64,000 bases of DNA. Origin: Triatoma infestans. Its lineage: Eukaryota; Arthropoda; Insecta; Hemiptera; Reduviidae. The notes beneath the pieces are model-generated. The model did no database searches and had not been told where the DNA came from. It saw nothing but the letters and a program-made list of their open reading frames with translations. Where the stretch lies: the NCBI GenBank assembly GCA_011037195.1, contig JAAEAF010002673.1:62001-126000 (forward strand), in the 5' to 3' direction. Of the stretch, positions 45,706 to 57,010 are shown piece after piece; position 1 is the stretch's first letter; the number at the start of each line of letters is the position of its first letter. The position numbers and the translations under genes were made by a program.

Positions 45706-46518
45706 ATTTTCTCTCTTACTTCTAGTTAGAGGATGTACCCATAATCTGTCAAATTTTAGATATCAAGTTTTCACTAGAAAAATATGTTTTGAGGTCCCCT
45801 GAGTCCAAAAAAAGTGATTATGGTCTGTGTGTCTTGTGTGTGTATGTATGTGAACAGCATAGCTCAAAATCCAAAAACCGTAGAAAGTTGAAACTTGATA
45901 TTCCATATAGGTATCACTATGGGATCCGACAGTACATTATCTGTCAAAATTCCTCAACGAAAGTAAGCCAACTTATTGAATATATTTTTTTTTTTTTTTA
46001 CTCTTTTGTGATTTACTCGAAAATAGCTCCACCGATTTTCTTTAAGTTTGGAATATCAACTATACAAACAAAGAGCTACAACTTTTATTTGAGACATTTC
46101 TCCGGAAAAATTCATTTAAGGGCACTTTTCGGGGGGCGAGTGGGATTAGGTTTTCCTCTAAAGTGATATTTCAGTTTATTAGACAATTCTGTCATCTAAA
46201 TAATGTTAATTAGAATTAAATATGTTGTTGACATTTAAAGTTTAAACAAAATCAGATACCGTCGTAGTGCGTTTTCTCTGAAAAGTATTTCTGCTATTTT
46301 ATCTGAAACGGCTACAATGATTTTCTTTAAACTAATTATGCAAATTACATATATAATGAGCAACAACTTTTATTTGAAACATTTCACCTGGTGAAGTCAT
46401 TTAAACTGGCTTTTGGAGGTGGGGCGGGAAAATGTTTTTTTTATTCTTAAGGCGCTGTCATAGATGTTTATAGAATTCTAATGATTATACAATTCTATCA
46501 CCTAAACAAAATTAATTA
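45706..46518 (+). mobile_element. HINE-like element, copy D, 5' part (interrupted)
   Basis: Begins TTTTCTCTCTTACTTCTAGT, a decayed left subterminal repeat, and runs through the GAGGTCCCCTGAGTCC, short (GT)n, TTCCATATAGGTATCACTAT and internal repeat blocks to CAAAATTAATTA. There a reverse-oriented copy (46519-47563) is inserted. The continuation AATAAATAGATTGCC is at 47564. More diverged from the family than the inserted copy, as expected for the older host. Confidence 0.85.
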
Positions 46519-47563
46519 AAAAAAATCTGGTGTGAAACACTCACAACTTTCTCTTACTCCACTTCTCAAAATGATAATTGACAAATTTTATAGTTTGTGT
46601 ACCAAATTTATGAAATTCGTCGAAAACTGAAAAAACTGTTAAGTAAAAGCGCACTTCCGGTTTACCAATTTTCTTGAAACTCGGAATTTTGGCAGTCTAT
46701 TTATTTCTAATTAAGTTTGTTTGGATGATAGAATTGTATAATCTATCATCCAATTATACTTTATCAACTGTGATAGCACTTTAGGGAAAAACATAACTTC
46801 ACCCCTCCCCTTAAAGTGCCCTTGAATGAATTTTCCCAGAGAAATGTTTCAAACAAAAGTTGTAGATCTTTGTATGTGTAGTTTATATTGGAAGTTTTCA
46901 TAAAAAGCTGCGGAGCCATTTGTTGAGACAATTTTTTTGCCAAAAGTGATAAATCATTTACAAAGTGGTAAAGTAAACGCACTTCCGGTTATCCGATTTT
47001 TTCAAACCTCGGACATTTAAAAAACATACTTAATTCTAATTACATTTTAGAGGACAGAATTGTGAAATAAACTGAACATAGCACTTTAGATAAAAACATA
47101 ACCCCCACCCCTCCCCCAAACGTGCCTTCAGAGCCTTTTCGGAGAAATGTTGTCAAATAAAGTTGTCGCTCTTGTAGTTTGGTTGATGTCGAGTTTAACG
47201 GAAAATCGTCGGAGCATTTTTGAGAAAATCACAAAAAAGTAAAAAATCCAACTAGTAAAGGGGTACTTCCGGTTGAGGAATTTTGACAGATAACGTACTG
47301 TCAGATCCCATGGTGATACCTAAACGGAATATCAAGTTTCAACTTTCTACGGTTTTTCGTTTTGAGCTATGCTGTTCACATACATACATACACCACACAC
47401 GGACCACACGGGACACACACCAAAACACACACACACAGACCATTTGCTAAAAACCAATGTTTTGGACTCAGGGGATCTGCAAAACGGATATTTCGGTGAA
47501 AACACGATATCGAAAATTTGGACTCGCTTACAATACTTCCTCTTACTAGGAGTAAGAGAAAGT
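46519..47563 (-). mobile_element. HINE-like element, copy E, nested insertion (minus)
   Basis: Complete in reverse: the left subterminal repeat is 47563-47549 and the right one 46560-46546, both 15-bp perfect ACTTTCTCTTACTCC / GGAGTAAGAGAAAGT. The 3' tail GTGTTTCACACCAGA and T-run lie at 46545-46519. The insertion falls between ATTAATTA and AATAAATAG of copy D. Comparison with intact copies (ATTAGAAATAAATAG in copy F) shows loss of about one or two bases and no clear target duplication. No ORF. The (GT)n region is degenerate. Confidence 0.9.
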
Positions 47564-47769
47564 AATAAATAGATTGCCAAAAATTCGAGTTTCAAGAAAA
47601 TTACTAAACCGAAAGTGCATTTTTATAGAACAACAGTTTTTGGCATTTTCTCCATAAAAAACACCGACGAATTTCATTAAATTTGTTACACTACGTAATT
47701 ATAAAATTTGTCAGTTACAATATTTTATAAATTGCCGCAAGTTGTGTGAGTGTTTCATACCAGATTTTT
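47564..47769 (+). mobile_element. HINE-like element, copy D, 3' part
   Basis: AATAAATAGATTGCCAAAAA, GAGTTTCAAGAAAATTACTA, then CGACGAATTTCATTAAATTT and the 3' tail TGTGTGAGTGTTTCATACCA. The right subterminal repeat has decayed (ATTGCCGCAAGTTG). Continues 45706-46518 across the nested copy. Confidence 0.85.
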
Positions 47770-48300
47770 CTTATAATATTTTTACTTATTCTTAATGCAA
47801 TAAGGGGAAGTAATGTTATCGTTTGAAATTGAGTTTTTGACAGAATTACATTTTTGGCGGATCTGTGAATACGAAAAAAATTGTTTTTAACAATTAAAAA
47901 TCACACGTGATATTGTGCGGATTCTTTCAGAATTTGTCAAATTGAAAGTATAATAATATGAGGATTGCTTTTTCTTGTTTTTTTTTTTTTTTTTTTTGCC
48001 TTACACCATTTTTTCTAACAAGACTTTAATGACTTTCGTTAAAATTACCAGAGTACTAGATCACTAATTATGGCTTGCCTGATAGATATGCTGAAATAAA
48101 AGTTCAGAGATAAAAGTTAAAGCATCCACCAGAATTAATTAAACTAGTTTTTTCGGGATTTTTCCAAATAAAAACCACAGATTTATGGATTTTGTAGATA
48201 ATATGCTACGAATAAAGAAATTTTTTGAAAAAATTATAATTATCCATTTTTATAATACGCAATATAATTAGGTGTTCCAAGACTTTGTCAGTGGTTTTGT
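47770..48300. other. Unassigned AT-rich sequence
   Basis: AT-rich with a T-run at 47980-47997. No feature recognised. Confidence 0.5.
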
Positions 48301-48360
48301 TACAAACCGACATTTCGCCCATATTGCAATAGGCTTCAGCAGGGTAGTGATTATAATACA
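48268..48360 (-). repeat. Hammerhead-like repeat fragment, class 3 (minus)
   Basis: On the minus strand (48346-48305): CTGCTGA (A6 changed to C against CUGANGA), one unpaired A, stem II GCCTAT/ATATGGGC with one wobble and one bulge, GAA, ATGT, C and GG. Stem I ACC/GGT is complementary. The ACTTTGTCAGTGG side flank is not shared with classes 1 and 2. A similar pattern is known from Penelope-like element ends in invertebrates; only one copy here. Confidence 0.35.
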
Positions 48361-50584
48361 AAACCAATCCTAATCAATAAATGTAGGTTTAATCTTATTT
48401 TTAATATATTATCTGATTTGTTCAGATAGGCCAAAAATAATAATAAATACATAATTTCTGTAAATTTCAGCATAAAATGGCAGACTTTAGGGACTGATCC
48501 TCCCATACAGAAACTCACTCCTCAGTTTAGAAACTAAAAACAAATTTATGACGTTTTTATAAAGAATATGAGATAATGAATTAAAAAAAAAATAAATAAA
48601 TAAATAAATAAAGTGAAATAATATAAATAATAAAATGACACTGTGTGAGAAGATGCAGACAAAGTCATGTGTCTGGCCAGATGGCTGCCGTAGGATTAAA
48701 AGTAAGGTAATCCTAAGTAGGCGTTGTTCACTGGAAGAGACAAAGAATCTTTACTGTTCACGAAACAAAGAGGAGTCTGAGGGAGCTTTCCAGCAACAAC
48801 AAACCTCAAGTACGATTAACTTTACAAGAAAGAGAAGAGATAACAGATGGAATTCTCTTATTTCTGTATACGCTTCAACTAACTGTGCCAATTTTTTTTT
48901 TATTTTTTATTTTTAGTTCACTAGCAAAATACAAAATATAGATTGCATTTTATTATATATAAATAAACAAATTATATAACCATTTTTTTTTATAACAAAT
49001 ATAATATTATTATTCATTAATTTATGCTTTGATGATATGTCTATAAACATACTATCATTGGGGTTGCATGCGCAATTCGAGATGTCACTACACAACTAAC
49101 TAGCTCTCAATGAATTGCAACCATATAATTTAATATATAGATCTCGTTTATATATATAATTATAAAAGATACTCACTTGTAAATAATTACGCGAACAATA
49201 AACAAACACCTGTTAGTCTGATGTAATTATATATGTGTTCTCCTAAAGGAAAATTACTACCGGTTTATACAATATTATTGAATTTTTTTTTTTTTTTTTT
49301 TACTTCAACAAAGAATATTGTTGTCCTTGATTAAAAAAAAAATATAGGTTACTATGCCATCCTAAACAATATAATAATGTGGATAGTTTGGCTGGTAATT
49401 TTTTTAAAGTCGGGATATTATTTGAATGGAAAGCAAAGCATTCTTTAACTTGTTATTCATGCTGACACCTATATTAAGATAAGAGAGTTTTGGCTATAAA
49501 GCCGCCAAATTCACAGCGACCTAAAAAAAAAAAAAAAAAATCATTTGTGGCTCCCTTGGGTGTCTGTGCTAGTACAAACAGCTGTCTGTAATGTTTTCTT
49601 TGTTGATCTTCAAAAGGATGTTCTTTGTTTCGAAGTTTCGGTGGTTTTAGTCCAATAGACTAAATACGCTATAGTCTATGAGTAGATTTTTTTACTTTTT
49701 ATTTTCATTAGCACAAGTTACATTGGTCTTAACATTTTTTTAAATCGTTGGTTTGCATTATACTTTCAAAAATATTTTTTGTAGTTTAGTTTTTTTATAA
49801 TGAAAAGTTTAAAATCACGGCTGTTTTTTGCATGAAATTAAAGAATTATTACCATACCTTTGGCATTTTTTTATTCATCCTGGATTTCAGCAAGAATTAT
49901 CCTTGGCACTATGCCTATATTAAATTGGCTAAACATTGTTTTTGTTTCTATTTATAGCAACATATTATAATAACAGTAATAATAATTCTAACATCTGTCC
50001 AGTGATAGAAAGGGAAGTATTAAGTGTTATTTGGTTATTCGTTGTCTAGATTGGAAATACCAGATGTAAAACAGGTCGTCCAACTTCATGTGAGTCATAA
50101 TATAGATTCCAGGCGACACGCCACACTATGCCCCCCCTCTTATCAACTATGCCGTTAGGGGCCTTACTTAATTAATGGTTTCCATCTTGTTCATATTATT
50201 GATTAATAATAAATTTTCATTGTGAACACTATATATATATTGTCCCACAGCCCTCTGTGTGTGTAATGTGTGTGTCTGAGTGTCAACCAATCAGTCAAGC
50301 CACCTTTCTAGCACTATTGGAATGCATCAAACTATGGTTAAAACAACTGGATATTCCCCCACGCAACTACTGTGTCACATAATCCCCACATTTCTATAAT
50401 GTTAATTTATTATTATTAATAGTTTTTCATTCTTCTAAACTATCGTGCTACGCAGTAAATTATTCCAGTTTATTCATCCTTCATTTATTTTATAGAAACG
50501 TTTATTCTTTTATATATTATATATAGTTTATTCTCGCACCATGACGATGCATTTTTTCATTTATTACTTATTCTTATTAATTTC
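48361..50584. other. Unassigned AT-rich sequence
   Basis: No supported gene. (AATA)n at 48582-48611, several poly-T/A runs. The 93-codon plus frame at 48635-48916 has a mixed Lys/Arg/Ser composition and no motif; it ends in a T-run translation. Confidence 0.45.
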
Positions 50585-50690
50585 TCTTACCACAAATAAA
50601 AGGAAATATTGTGATCGTGTCAAATTTACGAAATTGAATTTTCAGGGTCTCGTGATATGAAAAAAAATCAAGCACGTAGCGGAAAACCAC
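50585..50690 (+). mobile_element. HINE-like element, 5' end fragment
   Basis: TTTCTCTTACC, GGAAATATTGTGATCGTGTC, AATTTACGAAATTGAATTTTC and GGTCTCGTGA follow the order of the family's first 100 bases, diverged. Confidence 0.55.
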
Positions 50691-51554
50691 AGCCGTAAAC
50701 GTTAAGGGCGTAGAATACGTAGACGCAAATAGAACTTTACAGCAAGATCAAACAATAATAGCGCTAGTTTAGTGCGGTTCTCGCCATTTTTTTTTTTTTG
50801 TAATTTCCGCTTTCCTGAGTGCACGATCATTCATTTTTATAAATTTTCAAATTTATTAACACAGCTAGTAATTAAAAGTATGCGCTCTAATCCGAAAACA
50901 CTTCCTTATAAAGGTTTCAGTCAACCCCCTCCGCTCAACCACCACTCCAGTTTCCAACCGATTCTTGCCACTCACTTTACCCTCCGCCACACTTACCAAC
51001 TATCCCCTGTCACTCACTAGGAAATGCTTTTTTGGTACCGCCTTCTCCGTTGAATTGGGACCCGATATATCGAAGTGAAAGACCTATTCTACGTCAGAAA
51101 GTTTTCAACGAATGGTGTATGTCTATGTGTTTCATAGAAACAATTTTTTATTGACGTTTTAGGTGTCCATGTATTTTGTTCACCTATCATTATAACCATT
51201 AATACTTAATCTAATAATGGTTTAGCCATCTGATTATAATAAAGGAAAGCCCCCCTAAGAAATTGGAGGATCTCTTTAATGAAATTTATTAAATAAATTG
51301 AATCAACTCCTCATATTTCACAATCTTCTTTAAAATATAATTATTCAATAAAAACACCATAAACACAAACTTAAACAACAATTTGAACAGAAAAGAAAGA
51401 AAATAATCCATATAACTTTCATCTTAAATAGACACATTACATCTTATTTTCTTTTAACTTACCTTTCTTTGTTCACCTGCTTCTCATTCCCCGCCACTGC
51501 CTACAGTTGCCACGTCCCCTGAACTCTCTCCACATTCTGTGTATTTCAATATCT

Positions 51555-51625
51555 CATTAACGAAAAATTTTCATAAGGCTCAAACTTGATATTCCGTTTA
51601 GGTATTATCATCGGATCCGTCAGTT
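51555..51625 (+). mobile_element. HINE-like internal fragment
   Basis: GGCTCAAACTTGATATTCCG, TTTAGGTATTATCATCGGAT and CCGTCAGTTAG match the block after the microsatellite (compare 62450-62500). Isolated. Confidence 0.6.
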
Positions 51626-54600
51626 AGATTTATTGCATCTTTATTCTTAAATGCTACTTCCGTACAATATACGGCGTTAATCCAACTAAATGCATTCCTA
51701 GTATTCCATGTTTAAAGAAAAATCTGTTAACGGAATTTGTGACTTTTCTCAAAATTAATTGCTGATATTTTTGGAAGTTTATCAAACGGCTCCAATGATT
51801 TTTTTATTTTTTTAATGACCCATAATTTCGCCGGTTACATGATCGTTAGTTGAATGCCTGGATGGCATTTATTTCATTTTTATTTCTCCTCACTAGGGGA
51901 AATGTAGAAGCAACTTCTACAGGAATCTTTACCTCACTCTAACAATAGGAACAACACTGAAACTTTAAATATTCACACAATACACTTAGGTCTTGCAGAG
52001 ATGATTGGTATATGCAAGTATATGTGTTTAACTAAAAGACAGACAGACTTACAAACAAACACCAAATACTTAGTCATTCATGTTACATTTTATGTGCAAT
52101 TACATTCATGTACTCAATGGAGTCGCAATCCTTTTTTTTGCTGCACTGGAATTTGACTCTATTAGCCAAACTCTGTACAAATCTATACATCTACACTTAT
52201 TTCGCCACCCTACGACATCCATTTTACTTCTTTTGCTATGCAACGAAAAATCTCGCTTTTGAAACTTAATTGATCCAATTTGATCATTTATATATTGATT
52301 AATGCTTTATAAGTAATTGACAATTGAATTTCCGTCACCAAAACTATAATAATTCAATTGAAACTAATGATTATTAAATGTAAACTTTATTATTAGAATT
52401 TATTGAAATTTAACAAGCATTATTATAACATACACAGTAGCAACTTGGCATGACGTCACAGTGCAGTTGACATATGGCCGACATGTGATGATGACGAGTT
52501 GACATGTGATAAACAGTGGACTATCTCTCACTAGTATTCCATAATTCTCATTCATTATGTATTCATATATTACAATTATATATTCATATATATATAAGGA
52601 AGGGTTAACTGTTTTGTATATGTATATATAGAGGGACAAATCATTGTGCTGTACATCACTAGTTCATTATAACTACTAACGATATCGTTAACCACTCTAA
52701 CAGCAGTAAACGGTCCTTATTTTATGCTTCTGTCTCTGGACCTATTGTCACCTACTTCCTGTAACTAATTTAGTCTCTATTGTTCCATAATTTAGTTTCC
52801 TTCTAACTATTGTTTTATAATAACATCACTCCCACTAAATAACCCTAAAATGGTAAATATTTGAATTTTAAAGAGTGTTAGGCGGGTAGAATGCTTCTTT
52901 TTTTTTCATCAAAACAGATATTGGCTTGACCAATATCTTATGATGTATGTAGATTAAATTGGTGCCCCATATTTAACATTTAATATTATTAATATATTTT
53001 GTATTGTTTCAAATAATCATAAGAAATCTTCCACACTTTCTTTTTGGAGGGAGGGAGGATTATGGTGCAGGCATCCTTAGAAATCTATTGTTGTACCTTA
53101 AGATATCTAATCTCCTAGCACCCATTCAAGAACAATTTCTTTAAGAGACTTCATAATCTGACATGATGGGTGGGTATATCCTCCTCAGATACCTGATATG
53201 CATGAATTTCCAAACTTTGACAGCGTTGCAGTCCAACAAGAAGTTACTCATTACGAGAAGTTATTCTCCTAAGAATTACAGCCACGCCATTATCCACATT
53301 CTTCTCAATGTCCTCTGGGTTTACAATTACTCGGCCAGAAACTCGTTATTATAAGAAACCTATTTTTACTATGATGCTGAGATCTTTTCAAGTCCAATCT
53401 GCCCAGCAATGTCCTTAAGGCTCTCCCTGTCCATGGAAAGTTCTGCACAGTAACGTTTACTTGACTTATTTCAATTTTTTTAAGCTCCGCTTGGAGTGAA
53501 TGATGGTTTGACTCATAAAGGACTTTTTGGTCCCATAAAAGGTATTGCATGACTAGATTGTAAGGTATAATTTATTGTGGTCTCAGAAATGCAAAGCCGA
53601 GAAATCATTTTTCATTGTGAACAGAAAATCTATTGTGCTTATTACCTAAAATGTATTCGTCTGTGAAGTTTTAACTAAAAATTATTATTTGTAATTACGG
53701 CATTGTTACTTAAACGACCATCATATTGCCACGATTCAACAATTCCTAGATACATTTTATAAACTTAAGAGAAATAGTTTTATTCATTTTAACAAAGTTA
53801 CCCAAATTTTACGAAACTTGAATAGTCAGGCTGATATTATGACAATTCATTTGTATTAAAGAACACTTTTTTTTTTTGTATATTTCTTAAACAATACAAA
53901 ACACACATGCAAAATAAAGTGCTAACAGCACATCCAACCTGAATATATAAAATTATCGTATATCGTCTACCAACTTTCTGTGGTTTTTACCACGCTGACA
54001 TGCACAGTGACCACAATAAGAAAACCATACCGGAGACAACCTGTTCCACAGACAACCTCAACTAGTTAAGTATAATTATTTTCTAAAATTTAACATGTCA
54101 ACAAATATTTTTCTGTTATACAAATTTTTATCAGGCTTTAAACTATGTATTATATTTTTTTCTTTTATATTTTATATATGGAAAGAAATAAATAAAGTAG
54201 AAAACATATTATAATAAATGAATCAATAAATTAAAAATCTGCCGCGAAAGATTCACACAACTTTCCTTACCTCCTGTTAATACAATTTTATAGAAAATGA
54301 ATTTTGTTGAAAAAAAAAAAAAAAGCTTCAACTTTTATCATTTGAATGTCTGCAAGACATGCCCCCGGTATCAATGTGGTTGCATTGAACGTGAACATCT
54401 TGAGATATATATATATATTATAATATATATATTGGTGCCACGTTTGGGGGGGAATTTGTTTATGTAAGAGCGGACGGGACGGCACTCAAACGATATACTA
54501 AATATGTTTGGAAAGATTTGCCGTATATGTCACCAAATGTCCTGCAACTGCGATAAATGACTGGTTTGTATATGTATATGAGGAAGATGTGTTTGTGGAG

Positions 54601-55757
54601 GGACGGAAGAGAGACGGTTTAGAAGCTTTGAGGACAGCATGACTCAAAAAAAAGGAATATCGCCAAACGTCTACTACCAGGGGGATTAGAAAATAGGGTT
54701 TCTTTCAATATCAGTAAAATGGATATACCAGTTATATTGAATGAATTTTTCCGATTTTTTTTGGGGGTGAGATTTTCCATGATTTCAAGATAACGTATTT
54801 AAGATTTTCTTTAAACTTTCTACTCACACTAAATGTGATAAACAGTTTTTTATTTTATTTTGGAAATATACTTCTGGAAAATTCCTTTTCTGTGGTTCTC
54901 ATGCAAGAGGGGAGATATTAGACTATCCTGTAATATGCCATTTGGATGTTATACATTTCAGCACTTATAAAATACAATTGTATTGCCATACTTCGAGTTT
55001 GAAGTTTAAAGTAAGTTTGTTATCTAAATTTACGACTGTACTAAACATTTTTTAAAAAAATTTTCTACCCTTTTCTAGGTGAAGTCGCAAAATGGTTCCA
55101 TTAAGCTTGGTTATAGTAATTAATGTACATAGATCTGCTACGAAGATTAAAATTAGAGGCTTCTCTCATTCTCTCATTATAGAGTTTAGTTCTCCTGTTT
55201 AAACAATAATGAAACTGTAATGGATGCCAGAAATATAAAAATATATTTAATTTGAAATTATCAAATTATGAACAAAATATAACATTCGCTGGCAAAAGGA
55301 CTATTCAACTATTCAAGTAGAAGACGACTATTGTCTTTTAGAGTTCATGAACTTGATAGCATTGTCTGCCCTTTCTTCTCACAGGGGAAGATTTGAACGA
55401 ACAATTAGAAGGCATTCTTTCAAGACAGTCTGAATCAGACATTCTACCAGTTAACATTAGTGTCAGTTTAAGTTAAATCAATCTAGCTAGCTTCAGTATA
55501 CTTATAAGCATATTATTGTGATATTGTAAAGATTAAATTCTTTTAGAGAATGATATAATTATTTTAAAAACAGTGGTGCTTTGTTGATTATGACTAATAC
55601 TTCTCTCTTAAACATATATGTATACTCACAAACCCTTTACAAAAGCGCTCGTGCTACACAAGCTACTACTACTACAAACACAAATCACACCAAAAGCATT
55701 TCAAAACCAACTAAACAGTTAGTTTTGTTTAGTTGTTGTTGTTTGTCCCGCAGAGCT
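51626..55757. other. Unassigned sequence, mostly AT-rich
   Basis: About 4 kb with no supported gene. An 81-codon minus frame at 53305-53550 lies in a less AT-rich block (53040-53560) with protein-like wording but many stops outside it; family unknown. At 54240-54300 AAAGATTCACACAACTTTCC resembles a reversed HINE 3' tail, too short to call. TA-rich palindromes lie at 52570-52600 and 54404-54432. Confidence 0.35.
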
Positions 55758-55994
55758 GGAAAGCATCAGGAACATTTTCCGTGATAGCCTGCTTATTTTT
55801 GTGGTCAACGACCGGTTACGGGCGTTCGCCCATCATCAGGATGTTTTTCAACTGTATTAACTGTATTTGCTCCGTCCAAGTCTACGTTGTTACACTGTTT
55901 GACATAAAACATCCTGATGATGGGCGAACGCCCGAAACCGGTGGATGACCACCAAAAAAAGCTGGCTATCACGGAAAATGTCCCTGATAGTTTT
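55748..55994. mobile_element. Compact foldback with paired hammerhead-like cores
   Basis: Left arm 55761-55856 and right arm 55900-55992 are complementary at about 85-90% around a loop of about 45 bases. From outside inward each arm has ATCAGG, ACATTTTCCGTGATAGCC, TTTTTGTGGTCA, then ACCGGTT/CGGGCGTTCGCCCATCATCAG. CTGATGATGGGCGAAC cores sit at 55839-55833 (minus) and 55914-55920 (plus). Same family as 1226-1518. No ORF of its own. An outer CAGAGCTGG word is kept on the left only. Confidence 0.85.
55908..55949 (+). ncRNA. Hammerhead ribozyme-like motif, class 1
   Basis: Stem I CATC (55910-55913) pairs perfectly with GATG (55944-55947). Core CTGATGA (55914-55920), one unpaired T, stem II GGGCG/CGCCC, GAA (55934-55936), palindromic ACCGGT (55937-55942), then G55943 where hammerheads need a non-G, so this copy is probably inactive. 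The opposite arm (55806-55845, minus) has C at that place but GTA instead of GAA. Confidence 0.5.
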
Positions 55995-56519
55995 GTTTTG
56001 TTTGAACAAATTCCAAAACTGAAGAAAATGTATCAATTATTACCATTTTTTAATATTTATGGTTATTTATTCCGTTGTTATTTGTAAAAACATCTTACTT
56101 GATTTGAAGCAAAATGTTTTTTGGTGCATTATTGGGCATTTCTAGGTAAAGGAGAGAATCCATTTACTACAATAAGTGTGTTTTAAAAAAAGTAGTTACA
56201 TAAAACATATAAAATGGACACATTAATGTTGGGTATAGAAGCTCTATGTGTCCAAGAGTGGCCAATAAGAATGGAGAATGGATATGGGCAGTAAGTTGTA
56301 TAGAGGAGGACAAACTGCCAGATAGAGGGCATTGTGTCCACGGAACTATAGCCCTATATACCCAAGACATGTATAATTGCCTAACGCTGGAAGCACACAC
56401 TGAATCTAAGTATCTGTATGTGTAAGAGAGAAAGAGATATAGAATGAGTGAGAAAGTGAAGCTTTAGTGATAGTGTGTAAAGGGAAACGAAGATAGTAGA
56501 AAGCAGTAAATAACTCTCC
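55995..56519. other. Unassigned sequence
   Basis: The 77-codon minus frame at 56167-56400 has a balanced composition but no domain I recognise. No other signal. Confidence 0.4.
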
Positions 56520-57010
56520 TGACGGAGGCTTTCTAATCCTGGATCCTACAGCATCTCTCTACTTCTTCCCTTCCTCTTGCTCACACCATCTCTATGTTAG
56601 TCGGCTCTCAGTGAAGTATTTACAGTCACCCGTATCCCCGGTAGTTTTCAGGGTAGGGATGAGGTATAATGGTCCTCCGGTCGATCTCAGATAAAGTCTC
56701 TGTGAGCACGCTATCCCTAATGGGGCAGAAGCCCCCGGAACTAGGTGCCTATCCTCATTCCAGTTAGCTCTTCTATAGCCCTTATCTCTTTGGACCGGAG
56801 AATAGTAGCCGCGGTGACTAGGAAAACCCTCCCGCTCGCGCGCGCGCGCGGTGTATATATACCGGTCAACAGTGCTCTATAACCTCTCTTTGGTTTTGTA
56901 GCCTATGTTACAACCGTTGGCCGTTGGCGGTTTAGAGTGTATACGGAGTAAAGAGGGCCAAGCTAAAACCATTGGTCCGAGGAGACTTAAAGCAAGCTAC
57001 TAACACGATA
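56520..57010. other. GC-richer island of unknown nature
   Basis: About 490 bases distinctly less AT-rich than anything nearby, with words such as GGATCCTACAGC, CGGTCGATCTCAG, GGGGCAGAAGCCCCCGG (a short perfect hairpin) and TAGTAGCCGCGGTGACTAGG. It has a (CG)7 run at 56837-56850 followed by GTGTATATATACCGG. No open frame, no second copy. Candidates: promoter or 5' exon of a host gene, the 5' UTR of a LINE, or a lone repeat. Undecided. Confidence 0.4.

Noticed and set aside
45789..46166. 125-codon open frame
   Set aside because: Also inside a HINE-like copy and not conserved in copies A, B and F.
56167..56400. 77-codon minus frame
   Set aside because: Balanced composition but no motif and no flanking exon signals.
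56520..57010. rRNA gene fragment
   Set aside because: GC-richer and structured words, but I could not match any part to conserved 18S, 28S or 5S segments.
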